From Synergistales bacterium (GTDB lineage: Bacteria; Synergistota; Synergistia; Synergistales; Synergistaceae): a DNA stretch of 20,699 bases. The translations under genes were made by a program, and so were the position numbers. The stretch covers positions 1-20,699 of the forward strand of contig BOCB01000026.1 of NCBI GenBank assembly GCA_026002695.1, given 5' to 3'. The notes below the pieces were generated by a model. It did not search any database. It saw nothing but the letters and a program-made list of their open reading frames with translations, and was not told the DNA's origin. Below, piece by piece: positions 1 through 7,411 of this stretch (positions within the stretch are counted from its first letter, which is position 1; every line of letters starts with the position of its first letter).

Positions 1-102
1 AATTATATCAAAATCCGGAAGGTTTTGCATTGTTTTTTTGCCTTATTTTCAAAGCTCAATGAGCTACAAATGCCGTCAGTATAAGGGTTTAAGGGCGGTT
101 GA

Positions 103-846
103 GTGTTGGATTTTGGGGAAACTCAAACTGAATTATACCTTGAACGTTACGGGTTCAAGGTATACTCTCAGAACGAGGAGGATGGTGTAATATCTGAGAT
201 ATTCGCCCGCATAGGAACCACGAATAAAACCTTCATAGAGTTTGGCGTTCAAGATGGCTTGGAGTGCAACACTCATTTTCTGCTTCATATGGGATGGAAG
301 GGGCTTTGGATAGAAGGCGGCGAAGAATACTGCCGCGCCATTCAAACGAAGTTCAGACACGTTATTGAGTCGGGTCAGTTGAAAGCCGTAAACAGCTTCA
401 TCACGCGAGAAAATATCAACAATATTTTCGCAGAAAACGGTTTCAGCGGAGAGATCGATCTGTTGAGTATTGACATCGACGGCAACGATTACCATATTTT
501 CAAAGTAATAAATGCCGTCAACCCTCGAGTTATTATAGTCGAGTACAACGCAAAATTTCCCCCGTCCTGCTTATGGATTATGCCGTACAACGCAAACCAT
601 ATTTGGGACGGTTCCGACAAACATGGAGCATCGCTGAAAGCCTTCGAGGAACTCGGCGCGAAGAAGGGCTACAGATTGGTCGGTACGGAACGCAATGGGG
701 CTAACGCTTTTTTTGTCCGAGAAGACTTAGCGAAAAATCTTTTCGCGTCCCCACCGACAGCGGAGAATCTTTATAATCCGTCTGGAAGAAAGATATTCCT
801 CAGCGGGCATCCGTCGAAAGAATTTCTCCCAAGTGACAACGAATAA
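103..846 (+). CDS. FkbM-like SAM-dependent methyltransferase family protein
   Basis: A 247-residue protein that looks like a Rossmann-fold methyltransferase of the broad FkbM-like group. Near residue 45 the segment FIEFGVQDGLECNT resembles SAM motif I. The acidic stretch DLLSIDIDGNDYH near residue 120 and VIIVEYNAKFPP near residue 145 are typical of this group. These proteins are common in polysaccharide and glycan loci, where they are presumed to methylate sugars. The substrate cannot be read from sequence. The start is GTG at 103 (or TTG at 106), directly after an in-frame TGA and behind a poor ribosome-binding site. The N-terminus may therefore be truncated relative to relatives that begin 20-50 residues earlier. 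It lies about 400 bp ahead of the heptose operon and is probably transcribed separately. Family call fairly sure, methyltransfer activity inferred. Confidence 0.7.
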   Translation: MLDFGETQTELYLERYGFKVYSQNEEDGVISEIFARIGTTNKTFIEFGVQDGLECNTHFLLHMGWKGLWIEGGEEYCRAIQTKFRHVIESGQLKAVNSFITRENINNIFAENGFSGEIDLLSIDIDGNDYHIFKVINAVNPRVIIVEYNAKFPPSCLWIMPYNANHIWDGSDKHGASLKAFEELGAKKGYRLVGTERNGANAFFVREDLAKNLFASPPTAENLYNPSGRKIFLSGHPSKEFLPSDNE

Positions 847-977
847 CGTAAATCATATAAACAGAGTTTTGGGAGTAGAGCCATACCCGAGCCGCTGTAA
901 GTCAATCCGCAGCTTGACAATGTCGTATAATCTATGTTAATTTACTTGCGTTACGATAGTAATGTATATGGCGCATA

Positions 978-996
978 TGATTCCCGTGGGGAATCA
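978..996. other. Perfect hairpin TGATTCCC-GTG-GGGAATCA
   Basis: An 8-bp perfect inverted repeat with a 3-nt loop, between the FkbM-like gene and the heptose operon promoter. There is no T-run on either side, so it is not a canonical intrinsic terminator. It could be a weak terminator, mRNA end stabiliser or protein-binding dyad. Confidence 0.4.
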
Positions 997-1047
997 AAAT
1001 ACGGAGAAAAAATGCGAACGGAGGGACGAAAAATTTGCGAAAAATAC

Positions 1048-1076
1048 TTGACAAGGCGATAATGAGTTGGTATATT
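1048..1076 (+). promoter_or_regulatory. Near-consensus sigma-70 promoter of the heptose/glycan operon
   Basis: A perfect -35 TTGACA (1048-1053), a 17-bp spacer and a -10 TATATT (1071-1076). Transcription is predicted to start at about 1083, which falls inside the TTCG tandem array. It is the only strong promoter seen ahead of the tightly packed genes from 1253 to 7411. Confidence 0.7.
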
Positions 1077-1100
1077 CGTTCGTTCGTTCGTTCGTTCGTT
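1075..1100 (+). repeat. Tetranucleotide microsatellite (TTCG)6.5 at promoter/start site
   Basis: Twenty-six bases made of six TTCG units plus TT. The array begins inside the -10 hexamer and covers the predicted transcription start and first transcribed bases. Four-base arrays of this kind expand and contract by slipped-strand mispairing. Here copy number would change the initially transcribed sequence and leader, not the -35/-10 spacing. Confidence 0.9.
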
Positions 1101-1252
1101 GCTGCCTTGTAACTGTACCGCCTTATTCCCGCTCTTCTAAATTAACTCACACAGATCCCAATATAACAACCGATATTCCACTTCCTTTAAGCCTGCGGCA
1201 CGCGGTTCATGGGCGTTATGCCGTATCTCGTACCGCGCGCTGCGCTTGAGTT

Positions 1253-2983
1253 ATGAATCCGCTGTTTAGAATAATTCGGGGTGTTTGCAAGCCTGTATTG
1301 TGGCGATTAATATTCATAACACTTCCCCGAGCGATTTGGCGCGCCGGGTTTACTCAATTTAATTCGTTTCTAACCGGGGTGACGGGTAAAAGCGATAATT
1401 TTTTTGACAACAACCCCGATGTTTTCATAATACCGAAATATACAGAACTCTCCAAAGCGAAGAAAGCAAGTTCGCGTTTGGCATATAAGCCGCGATTCGC
1501 GATTATGATAAACGGTGAACCGACGGAACGGGCTTTATTTCGTATCGACAGGCAAGTTTATGAAAACTATGTCATCGGCGGCGGCGATACCTGTGACTGG
1601 GCGCTTGAGATTGACGGCGGCGATGTTTTGGAGCGCAACGCGCTGTTTGAGGCAGCGCTTGAATTGAATGTCGCATTGCTTGACGGGGATAAACCCGCTG
1701 AACTTACTTTTGGCTGGAGAAACGCCGAGGGCGGAGGTTTCACATTTGAGCCTGCCAAGTCAAAGTTTGTATCGCTCAAAGGCGGTCGCGGAACACGGCA
1801 TATCAATAGAATTCTTGTTGCGTGTCCGGGCGGAATGAGGCTTGCGCGCCCGGACACTTTTCCTGTCGGGCATTATATGTTCGGAATGCCGTGGATTGAC
1901 AAATCCCTTATAAAGAAAATTATCGTATTTCAGTTGGATATGCTTGGCGATGCGATGATGGTGCTGCCCGGAGTGCAGAAGATACAGTCTTTGTTTCCAA
2001 ATTTAACATTGGATGTTTGTACATCAAAGAGCAACAGCGTCTTCTGGAAAAGCCAGCCGAACATAAACAGCGTTTTCGCGGTATCGCCGAATAATAAAGT
2101 CCGAGGTTTGTTTGACGAAACTGAACTTACTGACATTTTAGCGAAACTTAAAGAGCGGAATTACGATTTGGCGATAAGCCTTAATATTCAGGCAAGCTTA
2201 TCAGAATTTGCGGAAGATATTGGCGATTTTACGCTCGGTCTTTCTTCAGCGAATAATTTTACACATAATTATCCTAATCCTGTTATTTTAATTTCCGGTT
2301 TTACTTTTGAAAACAGCTTGCATTACACCGAATATGTGCTGAATATGCTCTCTGTTTTCGATAATTCAACCGATATTGAACGACGCGCGTATATTTCAGA
2401 TTCCACGGAAAAGGATATTAGTCATTTTTGCGAGACGAACTCGGCCTTTTCAGCTAAACGAACCGTTGGGTTTCATATCGGAGCGGGGGACAGTTTCCGC
2501 CAATGGAAAACAGAGAAATTCGCTGAATTGGCCGATATGCTTATCGAGAAATTCAGCGCGGTGATTGTTCTTGTCGGCGGAAAAGAAGATGCGGAAAATA
2601 ACGATGCCATGATCGCTCTTGTGAAAAATAGAGCAAATATTCTTTCAGTCGCGGGTAAGTTTTCAATTCCCGAAAGTTTGGCCTTAATGAAACGTTTTGA
2701 TGTATTTGTCGGAAATGACAGCGGATGCGGGCATATGGCGGCTTTACAGGGCGTTCCGGCGCTGACCGTTTGCGGAGGGGTAACGCCTCTTTCTTTGATA
2801 GCTCCCGGAGGAAACTCCGCGATACAGGTAGCGCATCCGAACAAGCATATGCTCAACGGACGTTACGCAAGGACTCACGGAATTATGAACGATATAACGA
2901 CTGACGATGTTTTTGTCGGCTTTAAGAAACTCCTGTGCGTTTCCGGGCTTGCGAGGAAATTTCTGCCGGAGGAAAGCGAATGA
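1253..2983 (+). CDS. Glycosyltransferase family 9 (ADP-heptose:LPS heptosyltransferase-like) with N-terminal extension
   Basis: A 576-residue protein. From about residue 221 it shows the family-9 pattern: IIVFQLDMLGDAMMVLPG resembles the heptosyltransferase N-terminal Rossmann start, which normally reads like 'RLDRLGDVVLTTPALR'. Near the C-terminus, VGFHIGAGDSFRQWKTEKF followed by FVGNDSGCGHMAALQGVP matches the donor-binding half of WaaC/WaaF/RfaQ-type enzymes. The expected role is to transfer heptose from ADP-heptose to a lipid or polysaccharide core on the inner membrane. Residues 1-220 are an extra region without a family I recognise; typical family members are about 350 residues. The ATG at 1253 has no clear ribosome-binding site. 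The gene overlaps hldE by ATGA, so the two are translationally coupled. Family confident, acceptor unknown. Confidence 0.85.
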   Translation: MNPLFRIIRGVCKPVLWRLIFITLPRAIWRAGFTQFNSFLTGVTGKSDNFFDNNPDVFIIPKYTELSKAKKASSRLAYKPRFAIMINGEPTERALFRIDRQVYENYVIGGGDTCDWALEIDGGDVLERNALFEAALELNVALLDGDKPAELTFGWRNAEGGGFTFEPAKSKFVSLKGGRGTRHINRILVACPGGMRLARPDTFPVGHYMFGMPWIDKSLIKKIIVFQLDMLGDAMMVLPGVQKIQSLFPNLTLDVCTSKSNSVFWKSQPNINSVFAVSPNNKVRGLFDETELTDILAKLKERNYDLAISLNIQASLSEFAEDIGDFTLGLSSANNFTHNYPNPVILISGFTFENSLHYTEYVLNMLSVFDNSTDIERRAYISDSTEKDISHFCETNSAFSAKRTVGFHIGAGDSFRQWKTEKFAELADMLIEKFSAVIVLVGGKEDAENNDAMIALVKNRANILSVAGKFSIPESLALMKRFDVFVGNDSGCGHMAALQGVPALTVCGGVTPLSLIAPGGNSAIQVAHPNKHMLNGRYARTHGIMNDITTDDVFVGFKKLLCVSGLARKFLPEESE

Positions 2984-4380
2984 AAGTTTTTGTCTTCGGC
3001 GATTTGTTTCTCGACAGATACTATTCGGGGGAAGTAACCCGCGTTTCCCCCGAAGCGCCTGTACCTGTTCTCAATGTTACAAGCGAACGGAATGTTCCCG
3101 GCGGCGCGGGCAACGTCGCGGCTAATCTGCGGAGTTTGGGGTGTGAGGTAACGCTTTGCGGAGCGATTGGTTCCGATCGTTTCGGTGAAGCGCTTACAGA
3201 TGAGCTTAGAAAGATTGAAATAGACGCTGAGTTTCTAATCCGCGACGATATTCGAACCATCGTTAAAATCCGGGCGGTCGGCAATCACCGGCAAATTGCC
3301 CGGCTTGACTTCTTTGAGGGACAGACATATAACGAAAAAGTCTATTATGAATTAACGGTAAAGTTTGAAGATTTGCTCAAAGACTGCGCCGTCGCCGTAA
3401 TCTCCGACTACAATAAGGGCATGTGCCGCGCGGATGTCTGCCAAGCGCTGATAAGCCTGTGTAATCTGAAAAACATCCCTCTTATCGTTGACCCGAAGGG
3501 CGATGATTGGGAGAAATATGTCGGCGCGGATTGGGTTACGCCGAACTTCGGCGAACTTCAAGTTATTGCGGGAAAAGGTTTAGGGAACGACGATGAGAGT
3601 GTTTTCAAATACGCAAAAAAGATTTCGGATAAGTACAACATAAGGAACGTCCTCGTCACTCGTTCCGAAAAAGGTATGACCCTGTATTCCCAAAGCCAAA
3701 TTAACCATATCCCGACAGTCGCGAAAGAAGTGTTCGACGTGTCCGGCGCGGGGGACACGGTCGTTGCCGCTCTCGCGGCGTTTTTGGCGAATGGCGCGGA
3801 CAATCTCACGGCGGTCAAGGCCGCGAACGCGGCGGCAGGGGTTGTAGTGGCAAAAGAGGGGACGGCGGCCGTCACACGCGCTGAATTGAACGCTGCGCTC
3901 CGTTCTGAGTATATTGGCCGCGTATCCGCAAAGATTTTCGATTGGGATACTATTATTGAAACAGTTAAATTATGGCGCGCGGACGGTAAAACAATCGCTG
4001 TTACAAACGGGTGCTTTGATATTTTCCATAAAGGACACGCTTGTCTTATTCAGGGAGCGGCGAAATTCTGCGACAAACTGATAGTCGCCGTAAACTCTGA
4101 CGCGAGCGTGCGGCGCTTGAAAGGCTGTGACCGCCCGATAAACCACGAGCAAGACAGGGCGTATGTGCTTGCGTCGCTCGAATGTGTGGACGCGGTTGTA
4201 ATATTCAGCGAGGACACGCCGGAGGATTTGTTGAGTCATATTCGCCCGGACGCGCTTGTAAAGGGCGGGGATTATCTTGTCGAACAAATCGCCGGGCGGA
4301 AATACGCGGGCCGCGTGGAACTTGTTGAACTTGTTGACGGATACTCCACTACAAACATAATCGGAAAAATGAAAGGATGA
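2980..4380 (+). CDS. hldE: Bifunctional D-glycero-beta-D-manno-heptose-7-phosphate kinase / heptose-1-phosphate adenylyltransferase
   Basis: A 466-residue fusion enzyme with the standard two-domain order. Residues 1-310 form a PfkB/ribokinase domain with GGAGNVAANL near residue 41 and the signature DVSGAGDT at 253-260, whose Asp is the expected catalytic base. Residues 330-466 form a nucleotidyltransferase with TNGCFDIFHKGH (HxGH at 349-352) and NSDASVRRLKG. It phosphorylates heptose 7-phosphate at O-1 and, after GmhB removes the 7-phosphate, adenylylates heptose 1-phosphate to ADP-D-glycero-beta-D-manno-heptose. I chose ATG 2980 over upstream in-frame starts because it overlaps the previous stop (ATGA), has GGAGG 8 bases upstream, and matches the usual family N-terminus. 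Length is normal. Very confident. Confidence 0.95.
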   Translation: MKVFVFGDLFLDRYYSGEVTRVSPEAPVPVLNVTSERNVPGGAGNVAANLRSLGCEVTLCGAIGSDRFGEALTDELRKIEIDAEFLIRDDIRTIVKIRAVGNHRQIARLDFFEGQTYNEKVYYELTVKFEDLLKDCAVAVISDYNKGMCRADVCQALISLCNLKNIPLIVDPKGDDWEKYVGADWVTPNFGELQVIAGKGLGNDDESVFKYAKKISDKYNIRNVLVTRSEKGMTLYSQSQINHIPTVAKEVFDVSGAGDTVVAALAAFLANGADNLTAVKAANAAAGVVVAKEGTAAVTRAELNAALRSEYIGRVSAKIFDWDTIIETVKLWRADGKTIAVTNGCFDIFHKGHACLIQGAAKFCDKLIVAVNSDASVRRLKGCDRPINHEQDRAYVLASLECVDAVVIFSEDTPEDLLSHIRPDALVKGGDYLVEQIAGRKYAGRVELVELVDGYSTTNIIGKMKG

Positions 4381-4386
4381 TGGAAT

Positions 4387-5150
4387 ATGACGTTAAAACA
4401 ATTCGTCAGAGCGGTTACTCCGCCTGTAATTTACAGCGGTCTGTATAGACTCAAAGGACTTATCCCCCCCCCCCCGCCACCGTCCTCCCGGAAAATCTTG
4501 GCGGATTCGCAAATCGCGGCAAGGGCAAATTTCCTTGTCATGATTTGCTGCTTATGCAAAGGGACAGACAAAACTATGTGTACTGCGGTGAGTACATCAG
4601 GAATTCCTGTCTTGAACTGATTGCTTATGAGATTGGCGAGTTTGACATTAAGGGAAGCGTCGCCGAACTTGGCGTATTTCAGGGAGATTTCGCAAGACTG
4701 ATAAACGCCGCGTTCCCCGGCAGAAAACTGTACCTGTTCGACACGTTTGAGGGGTTTGACGACCGCGATGTGAACGAAGGAAAAGAAAAGGGCGTTGCGG
4801 ACAACTATCAGGACTGGTCGAATACGAGCGTTGAGCTTGTTCTCAAAAAGATGCCGTATCCGAAGGACTGCATTGTTCGGAAAGGTTTCTTTCCTGAAAC
4901 AGCCTCCGGTGTTGACGACACATTCTCGTTTGCCAGCATAGACTGCGACTTATACGCTCCGATTTTGGCGGGTTTGCGCTGGTTTTATGACAGGCTTGTT
5001 CCGGGAGGTTCATTGATGATTCACGACTATAACAACGACGAGTATCCCGGCACAAAGCAGGCTGTGCGCGAATTTTGCGCCGAATTTGGTTTGCCGTATT
5101 TTCAAATGGTGGACGCGGCGGGGAGCGCGGTAATAACAAAGGCGAGGTGA
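4387..5150 (+). CDS. TylF/MycF-like (macrocin O-methyltransferase family) methyltransferase, frameshifted at a poly-C tract
   Basis: The 3' part (in frame from 4476, first ATG at 4545) encodes a clear TylF-type SAM methyltransferase: VAELGVFQGDFARLI (motif I), LYLFDTFEGFDDRD, and FASIDCDLYAPILAGL followed by PGGSLMIHDYN, which carries the acidic metal/SAM residues. Such enzymes O-methylate sugars. The natural start is probably ATG 4387, seven bases after hldE with AAAGGA upstream, giving MTLKQFVRAVTPPVIYSG. After twelve Cs (4464-4475) this frame dies at 4620, while the methyltransferase frame is +1 out. Downstream of the tract that frame is open and protein-like (LPENLGGFANRGKGKF), so one added C or two removed Cs would restore a protein of about 254 residues. 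As written the gene is OFF, or the tract length is a sequencing error. A shorter 201-aa product from ATG 4545 is possible but has no good ribosome site. Confidence 0.8.
4464..4475 (+). repeat. C12 homopolymer, candidate phase-variation switch
   Basis: Twelve consecutive Cs about 26 codons into the TylF-like methyltransferase gene. Tract length decides whether the upstream ATG is in frame with the catalytic domain. Poly-C/G tracts of this length are hypermutable by strand slippage, and are also error-prone in sequencing. Confidence 0.9.
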
Positions 5151-5159
5151 GGAATTGAT

Positions 5160-5630
5160 TTGAACAAAGCAATATTCATCGACCGCGACGGCACGATTAT
5201 ACGCGACTGCGGCTATCTTTCCGACCCGAATCACGTTGAGCTGCTTCCCGGCACCGGCGAAAGGCTTAAAGCGTTTCAAGACGCCGGTTATTTTCTCGTC
5301 CTTGTTACAAATCAGTCAGGCATAGGGCGAGGGTATTTCACGGAAACGGAAATGAACGCCGTACAGACTCGGCTTGACAAAATTCTCGAGGAATACGGCG
5401 TTAAATTTGGCGGCGTGTACTATTGCCCGCACGCGCATTGGGAAAATTGCGCCTGCCGTAAACCGAAACCGATGCTCGCGCGCAAAGCGGCAGCTGATTT
5501 GAATATAGACTTATCGCAAAGCTGTATGGTCGGCGACAAGCAAAGCGATATTGACTTCGGCGAAAATTTTGGCGCGAAGGATTGCTTTTACAGCGTTGAA
5601 GAGGCCGCTGAAAGAATATTGGGAGGATAA
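5160..5630 (+). CDS. gmhB: D-glycero-beta-D-manno-heptose-1,7-bisphosphate 7-phosphatase
   Basis: A 156-residue HAD-superfamily phosphatase. The catalytic motif is IFIDRDGT with nucleophile Asp8 and acid/base Asp10. Motif II is VTNQSG near residue 50. The zinc loop has Cys89, His91, Cys97 and Cys99, a hallmark of GmhB, and VGDKQSDID (Asp126, Asp130) binds Mg. It removes the 7-phosphate from heptose 1,7-bisphosphate in the cytoplasm, between the two HldE steps. The start is TTG 5160, with AGGTGAGGA upstream, ten bases after the previous stop. The anomeric preference is inferred to be beta because HldE, not a GDP-heptose enzyme, is its neighbour. Slightly shorter than the E. coli protein but all key residues are present. 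Confidence 0.92.
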   Translation: MNKAIFIDRDGTIIRDCGYLSDPNHVELLPGTGERLKAFQDAGYFLVLVTNQSGIGRGYFTETEMNAVQTRLDKILEEYGVKFGGVYYCPHAHWENCACRKPKPMLARKAAADLNIDLSQSCMVGDKQSDIDFGENFGAKDCFYSVEEAAERILGG

Positions 5631-5652
5631 AATAATATGGCAATTACAGACA
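5526..5652 (+). repeat. Copy 1 of 127-bp gmhB/gmhA junction duplication
   Basis: Covers the last 35 codons of gmhB, the GGGAGG ribosome site and the first five codons of gmhA. It matches 6269-6395 without gaps at an offset of 743, with about four mismatches, so the duplication is recent. Confidence 0.92.
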
Positions 5653-6233
5653 GCAAGGTAAAACGCCTGATAAGCGAAAGTATAAATGTTAAGCGGCAAC
5701 TTCTTGAATCGGATGTGTCCTGTCTGCAAATTGAGGCAGCCGCCGATTTTATAATTGAGTCGTATAAAAACGGGGGCAAAGTGATATTGTGCGGCAACGG
5801 CGGCAGCGCGTCAGATGCGCAACATATCGAAGGAGAACTTCTGGGCCGCTTCCGGTTTGACCGCCCCGGACTTCCCGCCGCGGCTATAACCTCAAACAGC
5901 GCGACTGTAACCGCCATCGCTAACGATTACGGTTTCGCGGAAGTATTCTCAAGGCAAGTACAAGCACAAGCTAAAAAGGGTGATGTTTTAATTGCGATAA
6001 GCACGAGCGGCAATTCACAAGATATAGTCAGAGCGCTTGAACATTCGGCGGATAGCGGGGTGCGTACAATTGCGTTACTTGGCAAAGACGGAGGTCTTTG
6101 TAAAGACCTTGCTGAAATTTCGATAGTGATACCTTCCGATGTGACAGCACGTATTCAGGAGTGTCATATCATGATAGGACACATTATCTGTGAGATAGTG
6201 GAAAACACGATGTTCGGCAATGACGACATATAA
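5637..6233 (+). CDS. gmhA: D-sedoheptulose-7-phosphate isomerase
   Basis: A 198-residue SIS-domain protein of normal GmhA length. It has ILCGNGGSASDAQHIEGELLGRF around residues 50-72 with the metal-binding His63 and catalytic Glu67, then STSGNS at 122-127 for phosphate binding, and QECHIMIGHIICE near the end with further metal-ligand histidines. It converts sedoheptulose 7-phosphate to D-glycero-D-manno-heptose 7-phosphate, the first committed step toward ADP-heptose, in the cytoplasm as a homotetramer in known members. It starts 6 bases after gmhB behind GGGAGG. Together with gmhB and hldE it supplies the complete route to ADP-D,D-heptose. No hldD epimerase gene is present in this window. 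Confidence 0.95.
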   Translation: MAITDSKVKRLISESINVKRQLLESDVSCLQIEAAADFIIESYKNGGKVILCGNGGSASDAQHIEGELLGRFRFDRPGLPAAAITSNSATVTAIANDYGFAEVFSRQVQAQAKKGDVLIAISTSGNSQDIVRALEHSADSGVRTIALLGKDGGLCKDLAEISIVIPSDVTARIQECHIMIGHIICEIVENTMFGNDDI

Positions 6234-6379
6234 AGCATTTCCCTCGATCGTGACGGCATAATGGTTTAATGGTCAGCGGCAAGCAAAGCGATATTGACTT
6301 CGGCGAAAATTTTGGCGCGAAGGATTGCTTTTGCAGCGTTGAAGAGGCCGCTGAAAGAATATTGGGAGGATAAAATAAG
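6234..6379 (+). pseudogene. Internally deleted second copy of gmhB (remnant)
   Basis: Directly after gmhA, bases 6232-6262 resemble the first codons of gmhB: AAAGCA, then a one-base gap, then TCGATCGTGACGGCA, degraded from the codons for KAIFIDRDGT. At 6269 the sequence jumps to a 97%-identical copy of the gmhB 3' end. About 340 bp of the middle is missing and the 5' remnant is frameshifted, so no phosphatase can be made. Its main consequence is that it brings a ribosome site and start codon to the next gene. Confidence 0.75.
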
Positions 6380-6395
6380 ATGGCAATTACAGACA
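6269..6395 (+). repeat. Copy 2 of 127-bp gmhB/gmhA junction duplication
   Basis: The direct copy of 5526-5652. It ends five codons into the following methyltransferase gene, which therefore starts MAITD exactly like gmhA. Confidence 0.92.
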
Positions 6396-7411
6396 TGGAA
6401 ATGGTGCTGATAAACCGATTGGAAAACAATTCACTCAACGCCCCCCCGGGGGGGGGGGATAGCTCCAATAAGATAATCACCGGGAATATCCTTACTCTCG
6501 GACATCAAGGCTGGCGGCGCAATTCCGATGACACTAACGGCTCGGATAACTGGAAGCGTGATAATTTGCGAAAATTTGAGGACTGGCTGTACATAACATT
6601 TCCAAGTAAAAAAGACGAAATACGGCAGTTTCTCACGCGTGAGAAAAACGCGAGAGTGAACGGCAGGTGGCAATTCGATAACGGCATATACGCCGACGAT
6701 ATGCTGAAAATCGCCGGGGCGGAGAGGGTTGATTCACTTGATTACAGCGACTTCGAGGGCGCGACGATAATCCACAACCTCTGCGATCCCGTTCCCGAAG
6801 ATCTGAAAAACAAATTTGACTTGGTTTGGGACGCGGGAACGCTCGAACACGTTTATGATTTTCCGGTCGCGATCCGCTCGCTTATGGAAATGACAAAAAT
6901 CGGCGGGCACTGTTTTATTTGGCAGATTGGAAACAACGCCTTGGGGCACGGCTTTTACCAGTTTTCCCCCGAGTTGTTTTTTTCGCTGTTCAGGGAATGT
7001 AACGGCTTCACGGGCACGCGGATTTTCACCGAATATAAAAACAGGCTGTACGAATTTAAGAACCCGCGGGAAGTTCGCCGCAGATGTGAGTTTCAGTGTT
7101 TTTCACGGGAAACAAAGGACTGGGTGTTGCTCCGGGTAATCACTCAAAAAATCGCCAAAGTTCCGCAGACGCTGAACGTCTTGCAGTCTGACTACGAAAT
7201 GGCTTGGAATAACGGCGAAACCGCAGAGAACCTGAGTGCCGCGAAAAATCCGAAAACCTCGGCGTTGAAGGATAAGTTAAAGCAAGTGTATCACAAAATG
7301 CCGTCCGCTTTGCGGCATTTAGTTTGGCGCGTTTTATATACCCGGAACGTTTTATATACTCGGCGCAAAGAAATGGAAAATCTCATGATTGACCACGGTA
7401 AATTGCTGTAA
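6380..7411 (+). CDS. SAM-dependent methyltransferase with gmhA-derived start and C7G11 tract
   Basis: A 343-residue protein with a class-I methyltransferase core. The segment FDLVWDAGTLEHVYDFPVAI (about residues 146-165) followed by MEMTKIGGHCFIWQIGNN matches the motif-II/III region of methyltransferase-11/12-type domains. The preceding region around IIHNLCDPVPEDL fits the second beta strand. Residues 1-5 (MAITD) and the ribosome site come from the duplicated gmhA start. Residues 21-26 (APPGGG) are encoded by C7G11, and a length change of one base would shut the gene off; it is in frame here. The C-terminus has a small repeated YTR motif (VLYTRNVLYTRRKE). It is last in the heptose operon and probably modifies a glycan; substrate unknown. 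Confident of the fold, not of the chemistry. Confidence 0.8.
   Translation: MAITDMEMVLINRLENNSLNAPPGGGDSSNKIITGNILTLGHQGWRRNSDDTNGSDNWKRDNLRKFEDWLYITFPSKKDEIRQFLTREKNARVNGRWQFDNGIYADDMLKIAGAERVDSLDYSDFEGATIIHNLCDPVPEDLKNKFDLVWDAGTLEHVYDFPVAIRSLMEMTKIGGHCFIWQIGNNALGHGFYQFSPELFFSLFRECNGFTGTRIFTEYKNRLYEFKNPREVRRRCEFQCFSRETKDWVLLRVITQKIAKVPQTLNVLQSDYEMAWNNGETAENLSAAKNPKTSALKDKLKQVYHKMPSALRHLVWRVLYTRNVLYTRRKEMENLMIDHGKLL
6441..6458 (+). repeat. C7G11 palindromic homopolymer tract, candidate phase switch
   Basis: Seven Cs followed by eleven Gs, 20 codons into the methyltransferase gene. It codes APPGGG in the present frame. The tract can slip and can also fold on itself. Confidence 0.9.

Larger units (their letters stand above)
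847..1252 (+). other. Intergenic regulatory stretch before the heptose operon
   Basis: No convincing gene. It holds a hairpin at 978-996, a strong promoter at 1048-1076 and a TTCG array at 1075-1100, each listed separately. An extra TTGACA at 914-919 has only a weak -10 (TTAATT, 937-942) at 17-bp spacing. A TATAAT at 926-931 has no good -35. The leader from about 1083 to 1252 is long. It contains a possible 15-codon ORF (1209-1256) whose TGA overlaps the ATG of the next gene as ATGA. Since that next gene lacks an obvious Shine-Dalgarno, coupling to this ORF is conceivable but unproven. Confidence 0.45.

Noticed and set aside
1..102. Gene fragment or RNA gene at the window start
   Set aside because: AT-rich with short frames, and I see no tRNA, rRNA or promoter that can be supported.
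1067..1249. 60-codon + strand ORF through the TTCG array
   Set aside because: Its TTG start lies upstream of the predicted transcription start (inside the promoter), there is no ribosome site, and the composition is not protein-like.
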